Of a stretch of 64,000 bases of DNA, positions 30,038-40,355 are shown piece by piece. The notes beneath the pieces were generated by a model. The model saw only the letters and a list, made by a program, of their open reading frames with translations. It ran no database searches and had not been told where the DNA came from. This DNA comes from Porphyra umbilicalis (taxonomy: Eukaryota > Rhodophyta > Bangiophyceae > Bangiales > Bangiaceae), in assembly GCA_002049455.2 (NCBI GenBank), contig KV919080.1:1-64000 (forward strand), read 5' to 3'. The translations under genes and the position numbers were made by a program. Position 1 is the stretch's first letter. Each line of letters starts with the position of its first letter.

Positions 30038-31153
30038 TCAGCACCCGACCGTCAGGGCGCTCATGTACACCCCCGTCTTTGCGTTCTTGCGCTTGTCTGC
30101 CTGCGTCAGCGCGTACACCACGACCAGGTCGTCGACGGGCTCGGTAAAGACCGCCGACCCCCGCACCATGTCCGCCTGCGAGTCCTTGTAGTTCTTGATC
30201 GTCGTCCACGACCCGTACGAGACGCCCTCCAGCGCCATGTTGGGCTGCTTGCCCCACCCGATTTCCTTGAGCGACGACCCGGCCATCTGGTAGGTGAACA
30301 CCCGGGTCATCCCCTTGGAGCTCGTCGTCAGCTACGGCTTGACGATTTGGCCACCGTTCCGCCCCAGCGCCGTCATTGTCTCGCGCCACCCGTCCTTGGC
30401 CTGGGACGCCTTCTTGGTCGTCGCGTCCACGTCCTCAAACGTCAGCGACGGGACCATCGTGCCGCCGCTAATCTTGATGCGGATCGCCTGGAAGCCCACA
30501 TACGTCGGCACCCCGGCAACGTCGCGGAGGGTGCAGGTGGGGCCGTTGGGGCCCTGCGCCATGCGCGTCCACGCCTTGCGCTTGCTGTACGCCGAGCCGG
30601 TCTTGTCGCCACTCGACCGCGGCACGCACCCGGCGACGGAAAACACCTGCGCAGAGATGACGCGGCCGTCGGGGAGCTTGCCGCGCTGGTTCTTGGCCGC
30701 CAACACCGCGTTGATGGCCACCGTGGCGGGCTTGCACTTGGGCGTCGCCGCGGGCTTGGCCGGCGCCGACCGCCCTGCGGGCGCCGCCTGCGTCGGCGAC
30801 AGCGTCACGGCCGTGCTGCGCTGCTGGCTGCACGCGCACGAGGCTCCCGCCCCCACTGTGGCCCCGTCAGTGCACGTCGGCACCGTCTGGACGGCGCGGG
30901 ACTGACACATGTGGGTGGCGACCGACTTGTCGACGCACTCAAAGCTCGGCTCACAGTCCTTGCCCGTGCACCGCCCCTCTGACGAGCCCAGCGACGACGC
31001 CGCAAATGTCATGCACCGGCCGACCGTGGTCGCGTCGGCCAGCGCGCACGCGCACGACTCGCCGGCGGGGATGGCGGCGGCGACGGCCGCCATCGCCGCC
31101 ACGGCGACGGCGGCCACGACCGGCAGCAGCTGCATACGGCGGGGAGCCTCCAT
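30038..31153 (-). pseudogene. Secreted Cys-rich protein gene with one in-frame TAG
   Basis: The start MEAPRRMQLLPVVAAVAVAAMAAVAAA is a clear signal peptide, followed by two Cys-rich segments (SCACAL...RCMTF...GRCTGKDCEPSFECVD, then PTCTDG...SCACSQ). A Ser/Pro/Ala-rich linker leads to a C-terminal domain of about 210 residues (ATVAINAVLAAKNQRGKLPDG, GRNGGQIVKP, TRVFTYQMAGSSLKEIGWG, DDLVVVYALTQADKRKN). The phase is continuous for 372 codons except for a single TAG at 30332-30334. The 98 codons beyond it keep the same composition and end at a natural stop after VGC, so the downstream part was under selection until recently. Explanations are a sequence error, a null allele or read-through. I do not recognise the family; an extracellular-matrix or wall protein is a guess from the secretion signal and cysteines. 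Confidence 0.65.
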
Positions 31154-32376
31154 CTTGACGGGCGTGCGAGGAAGAAGGCGGACGCGGGTGGGGAAGGGGA
31201 AGGGACTGGAAGAGCCGACGCGTCGCGAGCGCCTCCGCGTGGCGACCCGAGCGGGGACGGACGGGCGGTGGTCGGCTGGGTGTGGTTGGTGGTGGTGGGA
31301 TGGGGAAGAGACTGCACATCCCAACGACCCAGGCGGCCCTCATAAACTGATCGTGTCGGCTAGGTAGCGACGGGGCGGGCCGCGCAGCAGCCCCCCATCT
31401 GCACGCTCGCTTTCCGCGTGGCAATGCGCCCACTCGCACGGAGGCCAGGCCCACGGGAACCGATGCTGCCCCACCCTCACCGCTACCGCCGCCTCGTCGG
31501 CACGGTCACCAACCGTCCCGCGTGGGCGCAGGAGCTGCCCACGCATGCCACCACCGTCGACAGCCCCCCAAGCAACTGCTGCAGCGCCACCCCATCGACA
31601 CGTCTTTCTTGCACTCCGCGCTGCCGGCGAGAGGCTCTACTCACCGACGTCGCACAAGCTCGGTCTACGCCTAGCGTTGGGCCACGCAAAGAGCAGGTAG
31701 GCAGCCATCCAGGTTCCGCGGAAACCGCATAGCAGCCAAAGCCCCACAGACGAGACAGGGCGTGAGTTGGCGTTCGCTCACGGGGCGGCGGCCGCCGCCT
31801 GGACGAAGCCGACTTGCTGCCCGTCACCAACCGCACACGCAGCGCCATCACGCCACGTCACGTGATGAGATCCATGGCTTGGCACCCGGACCAAGAGTCC
31901 AGGAGAGGGAGGGGGGGAGCTGCGGCGAGTGGGAGGAAGAAGGCAGGCTGCGGCGAGCCTGCCCGAGACGGAGCCGAGCGCGTACTGTACCCGACAGAGG
32001 CAACTCTTCGCAGCAGAGGCGTGTCAGACAACGCAACAGTCACAAAACGCCGACCGGAAGCAAAACGGCCCACACACAACACTTTCACACACCCGACACC
32101 TTACGTAATGGATCCGCCAGACTTCTTGGCGAAGGCGGGCATGGAACCCGCTCGCGCTTCGTTCCACCCGCGAGTCTTTCTCAGGGCCATTCTATGGCTG
32201 TCTTCACAACTTTGGCCGAAGCGGTCGAAATCAAGATAAGGCCTGGATCAACTGCCCATTGGTCAATCCACTTGGTACGGCTGAATGGATGGCTGAGACA
32301 AAGTTTCACACTGTTGACATCGACTGGGTCCGCCAAAATTGGGAAGAAAGAACTATACCAGGCCGAACGGCCGAAT

Positions 32377-32392
32377 GTTCGAACGTTCGAAC
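32377..32392. repeat. 16-bp perfect palindrome GTTCGAACGTTCGAAC
   Basis: A self-complementary duplication of GTTCGAAC, embedded in further half-sites (gaatgttcg, cgtttggacgttcggg) over 32370-32408. Could bind a dimeric factor; function unknown. Confidence 0.6.
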
Positions 32393-33343
32393 GTTTGGAC
32401 GTTCGGGCCAAAGCATAGAATAGTTTGATCATCTTTTTCGGTGCTTGCTTTCAAGTGAAATCCCGTGGGGGGGGTGGGTGGCGACCGCCGCGGCGGTCGA
32501 CACCGACGCCGACGCCAGCGCCGCCGGCTGGATGGATGCCAAGAAATCGCAGCTGCGACGGCGGCGGCGTGGGTGGCGCCGCCACCGCCTGGCGCCACCG
32601 CCCCTCCCCCAGTAGTGCGTCGCAGCCGACGACGCGGCGGTCGTCACCGCCCTCCCCCGCGCCATGTCCAGACCGCGCCACCGCCACGGCGGCGGACGTG
32701 TCGGCGGCCGCGGCCTCCGGCGACGGCTGGCCGCCGTGTCATGCGGCCACCGGCGGGCAGTCGTCGGTCGGCAGCCTCAGCTGCGCGCTCGTTGAAGTGT
32801 ACGCGCTCGCGGCGACGCGGGAGCTGCGGGGCGGCCCGTGGTGTTTGTTTGCAAAACCTGCCGTGCGCTTTGGGGAGCGCGGGGGGTGGGGGGTGGCGCA
32901 CGGCTGGCGGGCGTGGATTTGGCGAGGGGGGACTGGGGGGGGTTTGAGGAGGAGGCGGTGGACGCCGTGGCGAGGGTGGTGCGAGTCCCCGACCAAGACA
33001 TGAAAGCACAGCGGGCATTCGCGGGTGGGTGGTGCTCCTCGACAATGCCCAAATTGTCGCCTCTGCCGTCCCCCGCCACTGGCACTTGGGATACGGTGCT
33101 CCCCGTTGCCGGCCGCCACGTCGCCCGGTCGACGTTCATCACACTCCTCTGCGGCGGCGTCGACGCGGGGGCGGTGCATGGGGAGGGCGCCACACCACTG
33201 GCGCTGGTGGGGGAGTGGGTCGAGCCGCGGATGCAGTGTTTGGGGGGACTCACATTGTATTGACTTTTACATCGTGTTTTTCTTGCGCCGTAGCATTGTA
33301 TGCGGAAGCCCGAGGCAGCGTGTCGCGCTTCGCGTCTTCTGTT

Positions 33344-33421
33344 GTAGGGGCCCCTACGATACCCCCGGGGGTATCGCGAAACGAGGGGCAGGGGGGCACA
33401 CCGATCACGAATCGTGATCGG
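33344..33421. promoter_or_regulatory. Three perfect palindromes upstream of a TATA-like box
   Basis: GTAGGGGCCCCTAC (33344-33357), CGATACCCCCGGGGGTATCG (33357-33376) and CCGATCACGA-A-TCGTGATCGG (33401-33421). A TATA-like tatttataaag follows about 30 bp after the last. The regulatory role is inferred from the position upstream of the plastid-protein gene at 34055. Confidence 0.45.
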
Positions 33422-34054
33422 CACACCGATCTGCACTTGCCATCGGGGCCCTCTATTTATAAAGCCCACAAGCATCATTTCGCAGTGAAACCTATTGATC
33501 CTCCCGCTTCCGACTTGACAAAAAAGGAGATTGCAAGTTTGGGAAGATCCTAACAGGTTCGACGCACATCGATTGGCTGCTCCGGCCGGACGGCTTTGGC
33601 CACACCCACCCCACTCCAGCCGGGAGGTCACTGGATCTGGCCACGGAGAGCAGCGATCCCGAGCAAAACCGCCGCCCAACCAAAACCCCCCTCCCGGCGT
33701 GTTTGCCGCGGCCCGCTTCCCTCGCGCACCGGTTCCACCACCCCCCACTCGCGTCTGCCCCCGCTCCGCCTCCGCGGGTGCCCAAACGGGCGATCCCCCC
33801 CACACATTTCCGCCAGTCGCGCGTCGGCCGTGCCCGCGTGCCGCCGCCACATTCTCGTCGCGCGCTCGGGCCGACGCGGCAACCGCACGCTGTCGCAGCC
33901 GCCGTCGCGGCACCGCAGCCCTCGCCCCCCGGCTCCCGTCCCCCCGCGTCAGCCCCCCGCCGTTTTTGCCGCCGTCCACCCCACGCCTCCACCGCCGTTG
34001 CTTCCGCCACCCCTCTCCGCCCCCCCCCCCCACCCCCCCCCTGACACGAACGCC

Positions 34055-34987
34055 ATGGCCGCGTTTGTGGCCTCGTCTGGGGTTGCCGCCCTGGCCGGCG
34101 ACCGCGTGGGCGCGCGTGGCGCCTTTGGCGGCGCCGCCATTGCCACGGCGGCGCCGACGGCGGCGGCGTCCACCCCCCGCATGGGCTATGGCGACTACTC
34201 GTACCTAACGGACGCGACCAAGGGCCACGTCGGGCAGTACTATGTGGACAAGTTTCGGCGGGCGTCGGACTTTTCCCGCGGCGTGCCCGCGTCGGCCGCC
34301 GACGGGCTCCTGGGGCGCACCGCCAAGGGTGCCGTCGCCGTCCCCGCCGAGGGCATCCCGCAGCTGACCGAGGGCCCGCTAGCCCCGTCGCCCGACGCGG
34401 CGGCGGATCCGCGCGTCGCCGAAGCAGAGGGCACGGTGTGGTCGTGGGATGCCGGCTACGTCGACCCATCCCTGTCGGCGGTGGAGGACACGAACGATGA
34501 GGCGGTGGCGGACCGCGCGTTTGCGGCCTTTCGGGGGTCCATGGAGTCGACGCGGGGGGCGGCGCTGGCGCGCTCCTCCAAGGCCCTCGAGGCGACGGTG
34601 ACGCGCCTGTCGGGCACCATTGGCGAAAAGGCGCTGCTGACGCTCGACGGGCAGCTGGACGCCGAGTACTCGCGCCTCCAAAAGATCAAGAACCACCCGC
34701 GCTTGACGCCGTATGGGCGGCCCCAGACGGAGATCCCCGGCCGCCCCTATGTCGGCAGCGTTGGGGCGCTCGACTTTGCCAAGGGCCCGGGCGGGGAGCC
34801 GGCGACGACCGCGGTCGTGGCCGCGGGCAATGGGGTGGGCGCGTTTTGGAAGGAGCCGGAGCAGCCACAGCCGACCTACAAGCGGCCGCTGGGTGCGGCC
34901 ACGCCCGAGCGCATCTATAATGCGTCGCCCGACGTGGCGCGGCTGACGTCGACCGCGGAGTCGGCCGGCATTGTCGTCCAAGAGTAA
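34055..34987 (+). CDS. Plastid-targeted protein, possibly phycobilisome linker-related
   Basis: 310 residues, intronless. Residues 1-42 (MAAFVASSGVAALAGDRVGARGA...) form a plastid transit peptide resembling those of the other plastid proteins here, ending near TPRMGYGDYSY. The mature part has YLTDATKGHVGQYYVDKFRRASDF, then a helical central region (EDTNDEAVADRAFAAFRGSMESTRGAALARSS and LDAEYSRLQKIKNHPRLTPYG), a Pro/Gly-rich tail, and the end SAGIVVQE. The basic, Tyr-rich start and the length (about 265 aa mature) resemble red-algal phycobilisome rod or gamma-type linkers. However, the protein has no cysteine at all, so it cannot carry bilins as phycoerythrin gamma does. A colourless linker or a phycobilisome-associated stromal protein is my best guess. 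Plastid targeting is much firmer than function. Confidence 0.6.
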   Translation: MAAFVASSGVAALAGDRVGARGAFGGAAIATAAPTAAASTPRMGYGDYSYLTDATKGHVGQYYVDKFRRASDFSRGVPASAADGLLGRTAKGAVAVPAEGIPQLTEGPLAPSPDAAADPRVAEAEGTVWSWDAGYVDPSLSAVEDTNDEAVADRAFAAFRGSMESTRGAALARSSKALEATVTRLSGTIGEKALLTLDGQLDAEYSRLQKIKNHPRLTPYGRPQTEIPGRPYVGSVGALDFAKGPGGEPATTAVVAAGNGVGAFWKEPEQPQPTYKRPLGAATPERIYNASPDVARLTSTAESAGIVVQE

Positions 34988-36611
34988 CCCGCGAGTGGTG
35001 GTGTGCGGGGTGGCTGCGAGGGGGGGTGGATGAGGGGATGGGGAGCCGCTTTGGGGGGAGAGAGGCATGGCGTGCGCGACGTAGAGGTGTTTGCGCGGGC
35101 ACCCCCGGTGTGGGCCATACCGCCCTTGTGGGTACTCTGCGAGCGCTGTGCTGTGTGCGCGGGGGCCCCTTTGTCTCCTTTGGTTTTTCGTGTGGCGTGG
35201 ATGGGTGCTGGTTTGTGTATGGAAGCGCGTGTGCGTCTGTTTTTGTACTCTCGTGTTCTGCTTGCGTGACGCTGCTTCTACCACCCCTGCTCTCCACTCA
35301 TCGACACCCGCTCTTCCCCCCCGTCTCCCACGTACCGTTTCTCAACCACCCGCTGCTACCCCCAGCCACCCCCACTCCCGCCGTCTGTCCCCACTGTCGC
35401 CGTTGCGACCTAGGGAGGTACGGGTGTCACCCCCGCCGCTCCGACGACGGCGGTCTTCCTGACGCTCACGGCAACACGAGTGGCGCTGCCCACTGACGCG
35501 GCCGCCGAAGTCAGCCTCGTCGCCACGCTCGGCAAGTTGGCCGATGCCGGGCGATGCTTACGGCGGCGGCGGCCACAGCGCAGACGGCGGTACCGTCAAC
35601 GCGGTGGCGGTGGCTACGGTCAACGCCGGACGCGTCGACAGCGGGCCTGTGGCTGCTGGCAGTCGCCGCGCGCGTGGGTGGGGTGTGACGGCGGCTGATC
35701 ATCATGGGCACGCTGGTCACGGCGGCTGATCATCATGGTCACGCTGGGCGTCAGCGTACCGCTGCGCGACCAGTTCCCGGTGTGACGGGAGACACCGCGC
35801 GACAACGCGACGCTTGGAGAATTGGGCCGAGGAGCGGCTCGGGCGACTCGTTTCTCGCCACAGTTGTCGCAGCTGTGCGGCATTAGTGATCGTGGTCGTG
35901 GGAGGGGTGCGGGGATGGGGCCATTGACACTGGACAACAGTGCGAGCGTGGGCGTGGGTACGTCAGTTGATTTTTAGCTAGTGGCAGCACGTCACTGCGC
36001 ACCGCGGAGCTCGTAGTCAACCTGCGTCAAATTTTCATGTCGCATTCTCATAGCACAAGCAGACGACGCGCCGCCAGGAGCACAACACTCGAGGACGTTG
36101 CTGAAGGCGAGATGCTCTCGACGAAGTTTCTTTTTGCTGCAGTGCTCGTCATGAGCGTGAACCATGAGCGAAGGAGCCGCAGCAGACTGCATGGAAGCCT
36201 GGCACTATCGGCTGACGTTCCCCGTCAATGAGGGCGTCGTGTTCATGACATGGGGCGATCCACACACTCCAAACCCGTTCCTTGTAGTGTGGACATCGTC
36301 TGTTCCAGGCGGAATAGGCGCCCAGGGCCTACTGAGACACTCTCCGTCATCGGCAAGGAATAAGCCAAGGCAGAGAAAACGATGCGCTGCGAGAAAGCCG
36401 TCGCCGAAGCGGTGAGCTCGAGGGTGGGCGCGCAATGTGAGGCTAATTCATATCTAATTATCCAACCACAGCTGGTTGCAGTATTTTAAAATATCAAGTT
36501 GTTAGGCAGAACGGGGGACTGTGTCTCGCCGGACTCACAGATTGCATGCACGGCCAGGCGGCGTTTTTTGTTCGCGCATGAATCAGCTTGTGGCCGTGCC
36601 TTGATCCAGCT

Positions 36612-36725
36612 AGCCACCCGTTCCGCCTCCCAACGGCCGGGCTGCAAAGCTTGCATTCGTTCCGTTCGCCACTCCTGGACGAACGGGTGGCCCAGACGCT
36701 GGAGGGCTCCAGCGATGTCATTCAG
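36612..36725. repeat. Dispersed repeat, copy B
   Basis: Partner of 15661-15780. On the minus strand this copy reads through as a protein-like stretch (DIAGALQRLGHPFVQEW and ERMQALQPGRWEAERVASW) within a 122-codon frame, suggesting a fragment of a coding mobile element. Confidence 0.6.
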
Positions 36726-36929
36726 CCGCCTTCGGGAGTCATGGCGCGTGCCGGCCACGCAGCCGCGGCTGTGGCGTGGCCTCATGTTGTGGTTGCTGCC
36801 AGACTGAGCGGTCGTATCGCCTCGTGAGGCCCGACGTACGTGAGCGGCTGCCACTCGCCATCCCGCGGGTGGTCGGCGGCGCCAGTCGGCCGCCGTGATG
36901 GTCTGAGTGCGGTCACGGCGACGGCGGGG

Positions 36930-36953
36930 ACACTACAAATGCGAGCTCCGCGG
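36930..36953 (+). promoter_or_regulatory. Conserved upstream element of one-helix gene copy 2
   Basis: cactacaaatgcgagctccg followed by cgg, about 180 bp before the ATG; matches the element of copy 1 (15305-15328). Candidate promoter element kept after gene duplication. Confidence 0.5.
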
Positions 36954-37130
36954 TGCTTCACCAGACGCCGCTTCGTTCGGCATCATCGCACTCACGCACA
37001 CCCATCCTGACACACACACACACACACCCTTCACCCTACCTTCTCACGCCAGCACTACCACTTCCACTTCCACCGCCGCCACCCCCTCCACTTTCCAAGA
37101 CTCTCCCGCCACCACTCCTCAACCTCCACA

Positions 37131-37514
37131 ATGGCTTTTGTCGGCTCTGCCGTGGCCCTGCCCACCGCCGCTCGCCCCGCCACCGCCGCCGTCTCGGCGC
37201 GCACGTCGACGTTTGTCGCCCCCCTCTCTCTGGCGGCCGCCCCCGCTGCCCGCGGCGCCGCGGTCATGATGGTCGGGGAGGACCCCCAAAACCGCAAGTT
37301 CAACAAGGTCGCCCGCGACGCCGAGGCCAAGATTGAGGCCCAGTCCAACCGGCCGCAGGGGTGGACGCGCTTCTCTGAGGTCGTCAATGGCCGCGGCGCC
37401 ATGATTGGCTTCGCGGCGGGCCTGGTGGTTGAGCTGGCCACTGGCCAGAGCATCTACAACCAGGTCATTGGCCTCGGCAGCCTGCCTGCTGAGCTCATTG
37501 GCAAGATCCTTTAA
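37131..37514 (+). CDS. One-helix LHC-superfamily protein (OHP/HLIP-like), plastid, copy 2
   Basis: 127 residues. Same architecture as the protein at 14735-15115: transit peptide MAFVGSAVALPTAARPATAA..., soluble segment KVARDAEAKIEAQSNRPQGW, then the chlorophyll-binding helix FSEVVNGRGAMIGFAAGLVVE with ELATGQS, ending LIGKIL. Most differences from copy 1 lie in the transit peptide and in the C-terminal 20 residues (YNQVIGLGSLPAEL against YEQVVAWAELPVSL), so the helix is under constraint. The E-x-x-N-G-R-x-A-M core is unchanged. Predicted thylakoid protein binding chlorophyll in photosystem assembly or photoprotection. Confidence 0.85.
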   Translation: MAFVGSAVALPTAARPATAAVSARTSTFVAPLSLAAAPAARGAAVMMVGEDPQNRKFNKVARDAEAKIEAQSNRPQGWTRFSEVVNGRGAMIGFAAGLVVELATGQSIYNQVIGLGSLPAELIGKIL

Positions 37515-38559
37515 GTGGTAGACTGTGGGACGAGCATGTGCTGTGTATATTTCGACTTGTGTATAGACCTTTCAAAAACACTATCGACATCATCACCTTC
37601 ATAGTATGCATGTTTGGCCAGCTGGTCAGTGTGCAGCAGAAGCACCGGCCCTGCACCCCCTCCCCGGTCCAGGAAACCTACGAGATACCGAAATCCCTTG
37701 TCCTGGTGCCCTGAAGAACAGTCACGAAAAAGCGGTGGAACAAACCAGAGGCCGACTGAAGAGGACGGGAAAGAATGTCGTGAAAAACATTTGAAGCAGT
37801 GACGCCTCCCATTCACATAGCCGACCAGTTGCGCTCGCGTCGCGCGGACGGATGAAGAGGTAAGACACATACGCCACCACGCAGAAGGACCCATTCGCAG
37901 CTCACGTCACGGCAAACACGGCACATAGGGACATACAAGAGTTTACATCCACCGTCTTCGTGCCGGGAGGCAGACCCACCCATCGCCCTCGTCCCCATGC
38001 TCGACCACACACACCGCCGTCCTGTACAATTCAAGCATCATGAGGCCACCTGCGCATAAAATAAAGAGCTACAAACCTGGACACTGCACGAAAAGAAGAA
38101 CACCCCAACGCTATAAGAAAACCACAACAGCAAATCACAGGATGCCACCACGAGTTAGTCCATGCGCGCGCGTCACCTCCGCGTCACCCCCTCATCGCGA
38201 CCCTCACCTCCCCCCGGTCGGGTCCACGCTTGCGTCAGGAGCGGCATCGCCGCGCGTATAGACTATCACAGCACGTCGGGTGCGGCTCGTGGCCGGCCGA
38301 TAAGAAGGATCCATTGTTAATACGCTCATCAGGGCAAGCAGCCGAGGCGGCCGGGGCGGCGGCACCGCTCCAGTACGTACATTGTGCGAGGGGCGCCACC
38401 ACCGACGGCGGCGCGCGCGCGCGTCTCGCGCTTGGGCGCCGCCCCCGCTGCCACGAGCGGGGGCGCGCACGCGCGACCCCCCCGTCGGCACCACGGGCCG
38501 ACATGGAACAAAGAGGTCCGTGCCGGCGCAAAACCCCACCCGAGTGACCAGCCACGCGA

Positions 38560-38590
<31 letters not shown>

Positions 38591-38603
38591 CCCACGGCCC
38601 CCC
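37515..38603. other. Intergenic region
   Basis: 3' flank of the one-helix gene, then balanced DNA without a supported gene. GC-rich from about 38350, merging with the 3' end of the minus-strand low-complexity gene; (GCC)n at 38562-38598. Confidence 0.45.
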
Positions 38604-38803
38604 TCACCGCGACCGCCCCGGCTCGTCGGGGTGGGGGCGCGGCGGCCGCACGCGGGTGACGGCCCCCCCCAAGGAGCAGAGCCCCTCGTCCCGCCGCCGC
38701 CGTGCCGGGCGGGGACCCCACACGGGCGACGTCCACGGCGAGTTGCCCGGCGAGCTGCCCGGCGTCGACGCCGCGTCGGCGCCCCCCCCGGCAGCCCCAC
38801 CGC

Positions 38804-38845
<42 letters not shown>

Positions 38846-40191
38846 TGCCGCCGCCACCGCCGCCGCCACGTGGCGGCAGCGGCGGCCGCACCGCCTCGGG
38901 CGCCTCGTCCGACGACACGCTGCGCGGCGGCGGCAGCGGCGGCAGCGCCGCCTCGAGCGCCTCCTCCGTCGACACGCTGCGGCGCAGCGGGCGGCGGGGC
39001 GCCACGGCAGCGGTGGCCTCGTCGACGGCCGACGCGCGGGGCGTGGCGCCCGCGTACATGGCGGCGGGGGGCGTCGGTGGCCGCGCCGGATGCGCGTGCG
39101 GCGGGTGGTACGCGCCGTAGGGCGGGTGCCACTGGCCGTGGCCGGTGCCCCCGCCGCCAGGCGGGAGCGGCGGCAGGCCGTCAGCCGCCTCGTCGGCCGA
39201 CGCAAATGCGGCGGCGCCGCCAGTGGCCGACGCGGCCGACGCGCCGGGCGGGGGCGGCTCATCCAGGGGCGCCCCCGCCGCGGCGGCGGAGAAGAGCACC
39301 CCCGACCGCCCGCCGCTGCGCACCGCCCGGCGGGCGGCCACGTCGGCGAGCGCGGCGCCGACGCCGTCGAGGGAGCCGCCGCGGGGCGGTCCGCGGGCAG
39401 ACACCCGGCGACCGCCGCCCCCGCGGCGGGGGGGTATGGCCCACGCGGCGGCGGCGGCAGCGTGCCCGACACTGTCGGTCGACCGCCAGGGGCGGCGTGC
39501 CGCCCGCCCCGCCCCGCCCCCATCCACCCCCACCGCCGACGTGGCCGGGGCGGGGAGGGAGCCGCCTTCGGCGAGGCGCTCCCCGTCGACGCGGCGGGCG
39601 TCTGCGACACCGGTCGCGTCGGCGGACCCGCCCGCGGCGCCCCCAAACACGTCGGCCCACCGCGGCGGCGGCGGCGGCGCCGCGCCGCCGCCGCCGCCGC
39701 CGCCACCCCCCTCGTCGACAGCAGCAGCAGCCGGCGACGGACGGCCGTCCGCCCCCCCGACGCGGCGCACGCGCAACTCTGTGTCGACCGACACGGAGCG
39801 GCGCATCGCCGCGCGGCTCGCCGCCGGCAGACAAATGGCCACCGACGCGGGGGGTACCGCCCAGGCGCCCGCGTCGGCGGGCGCCGCCGGCGGGGCGCCC
39901 TCGTCTTCCGACTCGGACGAGGCGGTGAGGAAGGTCGACGACCGCTCGCCGCGGGGCGCCGCGCCGCCGCCGCCGCCGCCGCCGCCACCGCCGCCGCGGC
40001 GGCGGGCGGCGGGGCCGGCGCCCCGTCGCTCGTGGCCACGGCCGGCGGCGCCGCCGCCGCCGACGGGCGTCAAGGGCCCGCTCAGGGTGCGGCCGCCGCC
40101 CGCCACCAGCCCCTCATCCACCGACGCGGAGCGGCGGTACGGCAGCCGCCCGCCGCGTCGGGCGGCCGGCGGCAGCGGGGGCGGCAGCCCG

Positions 40192-40236
<45 letters not shown>

Positions 40237-40355
40237 TCGGATCCGCCCCCCTCATCCTCCCCGTCCGAGGTGCCGTGGCGCTCCCACGGCTTGGGCTTGC
40301 AGTGCTCCCGCCACGTGTGGAGCACCAGCGTGGTCACGGGCGGCACGCGCGGCAT
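38604..40355 (-). CDS. Low-complexity Ser-phosphosite protein, function unknown
   Basis: A 583-codon frame. Long frames exist on both strands in this GC-rich stretch; I prefer this one because it repeatedly encodes a sensible motif embedded in Gly/Pro/Ala runs. The motif is a basic pair before Ser with acidic residues after it: YRRSASVDEGL, MRRSVSVDTEL, LRRSVSTEEALEAALPPLPP, RSVSSDEAPEAVRPPLPP and WRSTDSVG. R-R-S-x-S sites of this kind are typical targets of basophilic kinases and of 14-3-3 binding. The N-terminus MPRVPPVTTLVLHTWREHCKPKPWERHGTSDGEDEG is the only non-repetitive part and may follow an upstream exon, since the phase continues to a possible acceptor (ACCAG) near 40410. No domain recognised. 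Confidence 0.45.

Larger units (their letters stand above)
31154..34054. other. Intergenic region with palindrome clusters
   Basis: 2.9 kb without a called gene. The first 200 bp are the promoter side of the secreted-protein gene. 32450-33250 is GC-rich with overlapping frames on both strands and no domain. Palindromes at 32377-32392 and 33344-33421 are listed separately. A TATA-like ctatttataaag occurs at about 33452, 600 bp upstream of the next ATG, but there may be an unseen leader intron; the pyrimidine-rich 33700-34054 is likely 5' leader. Confidence 0.45.
34988..37130. other. Intergenic region
   Basis: 2.1 kb with no supported gene. A short tandem duplication of ggcggctgatcatcatgg occurs near 35690-35740, and copy B of the dispersed repeat lies at 36612-36725. 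The last 200 bp contain a CA-microsatellite (37012-37028) and the pyrimidine-rich leader of the second one-helix gene. Confidence 0.5.

Noticed and set aside
32425-33263. GC-rich plus-strand frame of 192 codons with a protein-like stretch near LSCALVEVYALAATREL
   Set aside because: The stretch is short, the rest is low-complexity, and overlapping minus-strand frames are equally long; not enough to call a gene.
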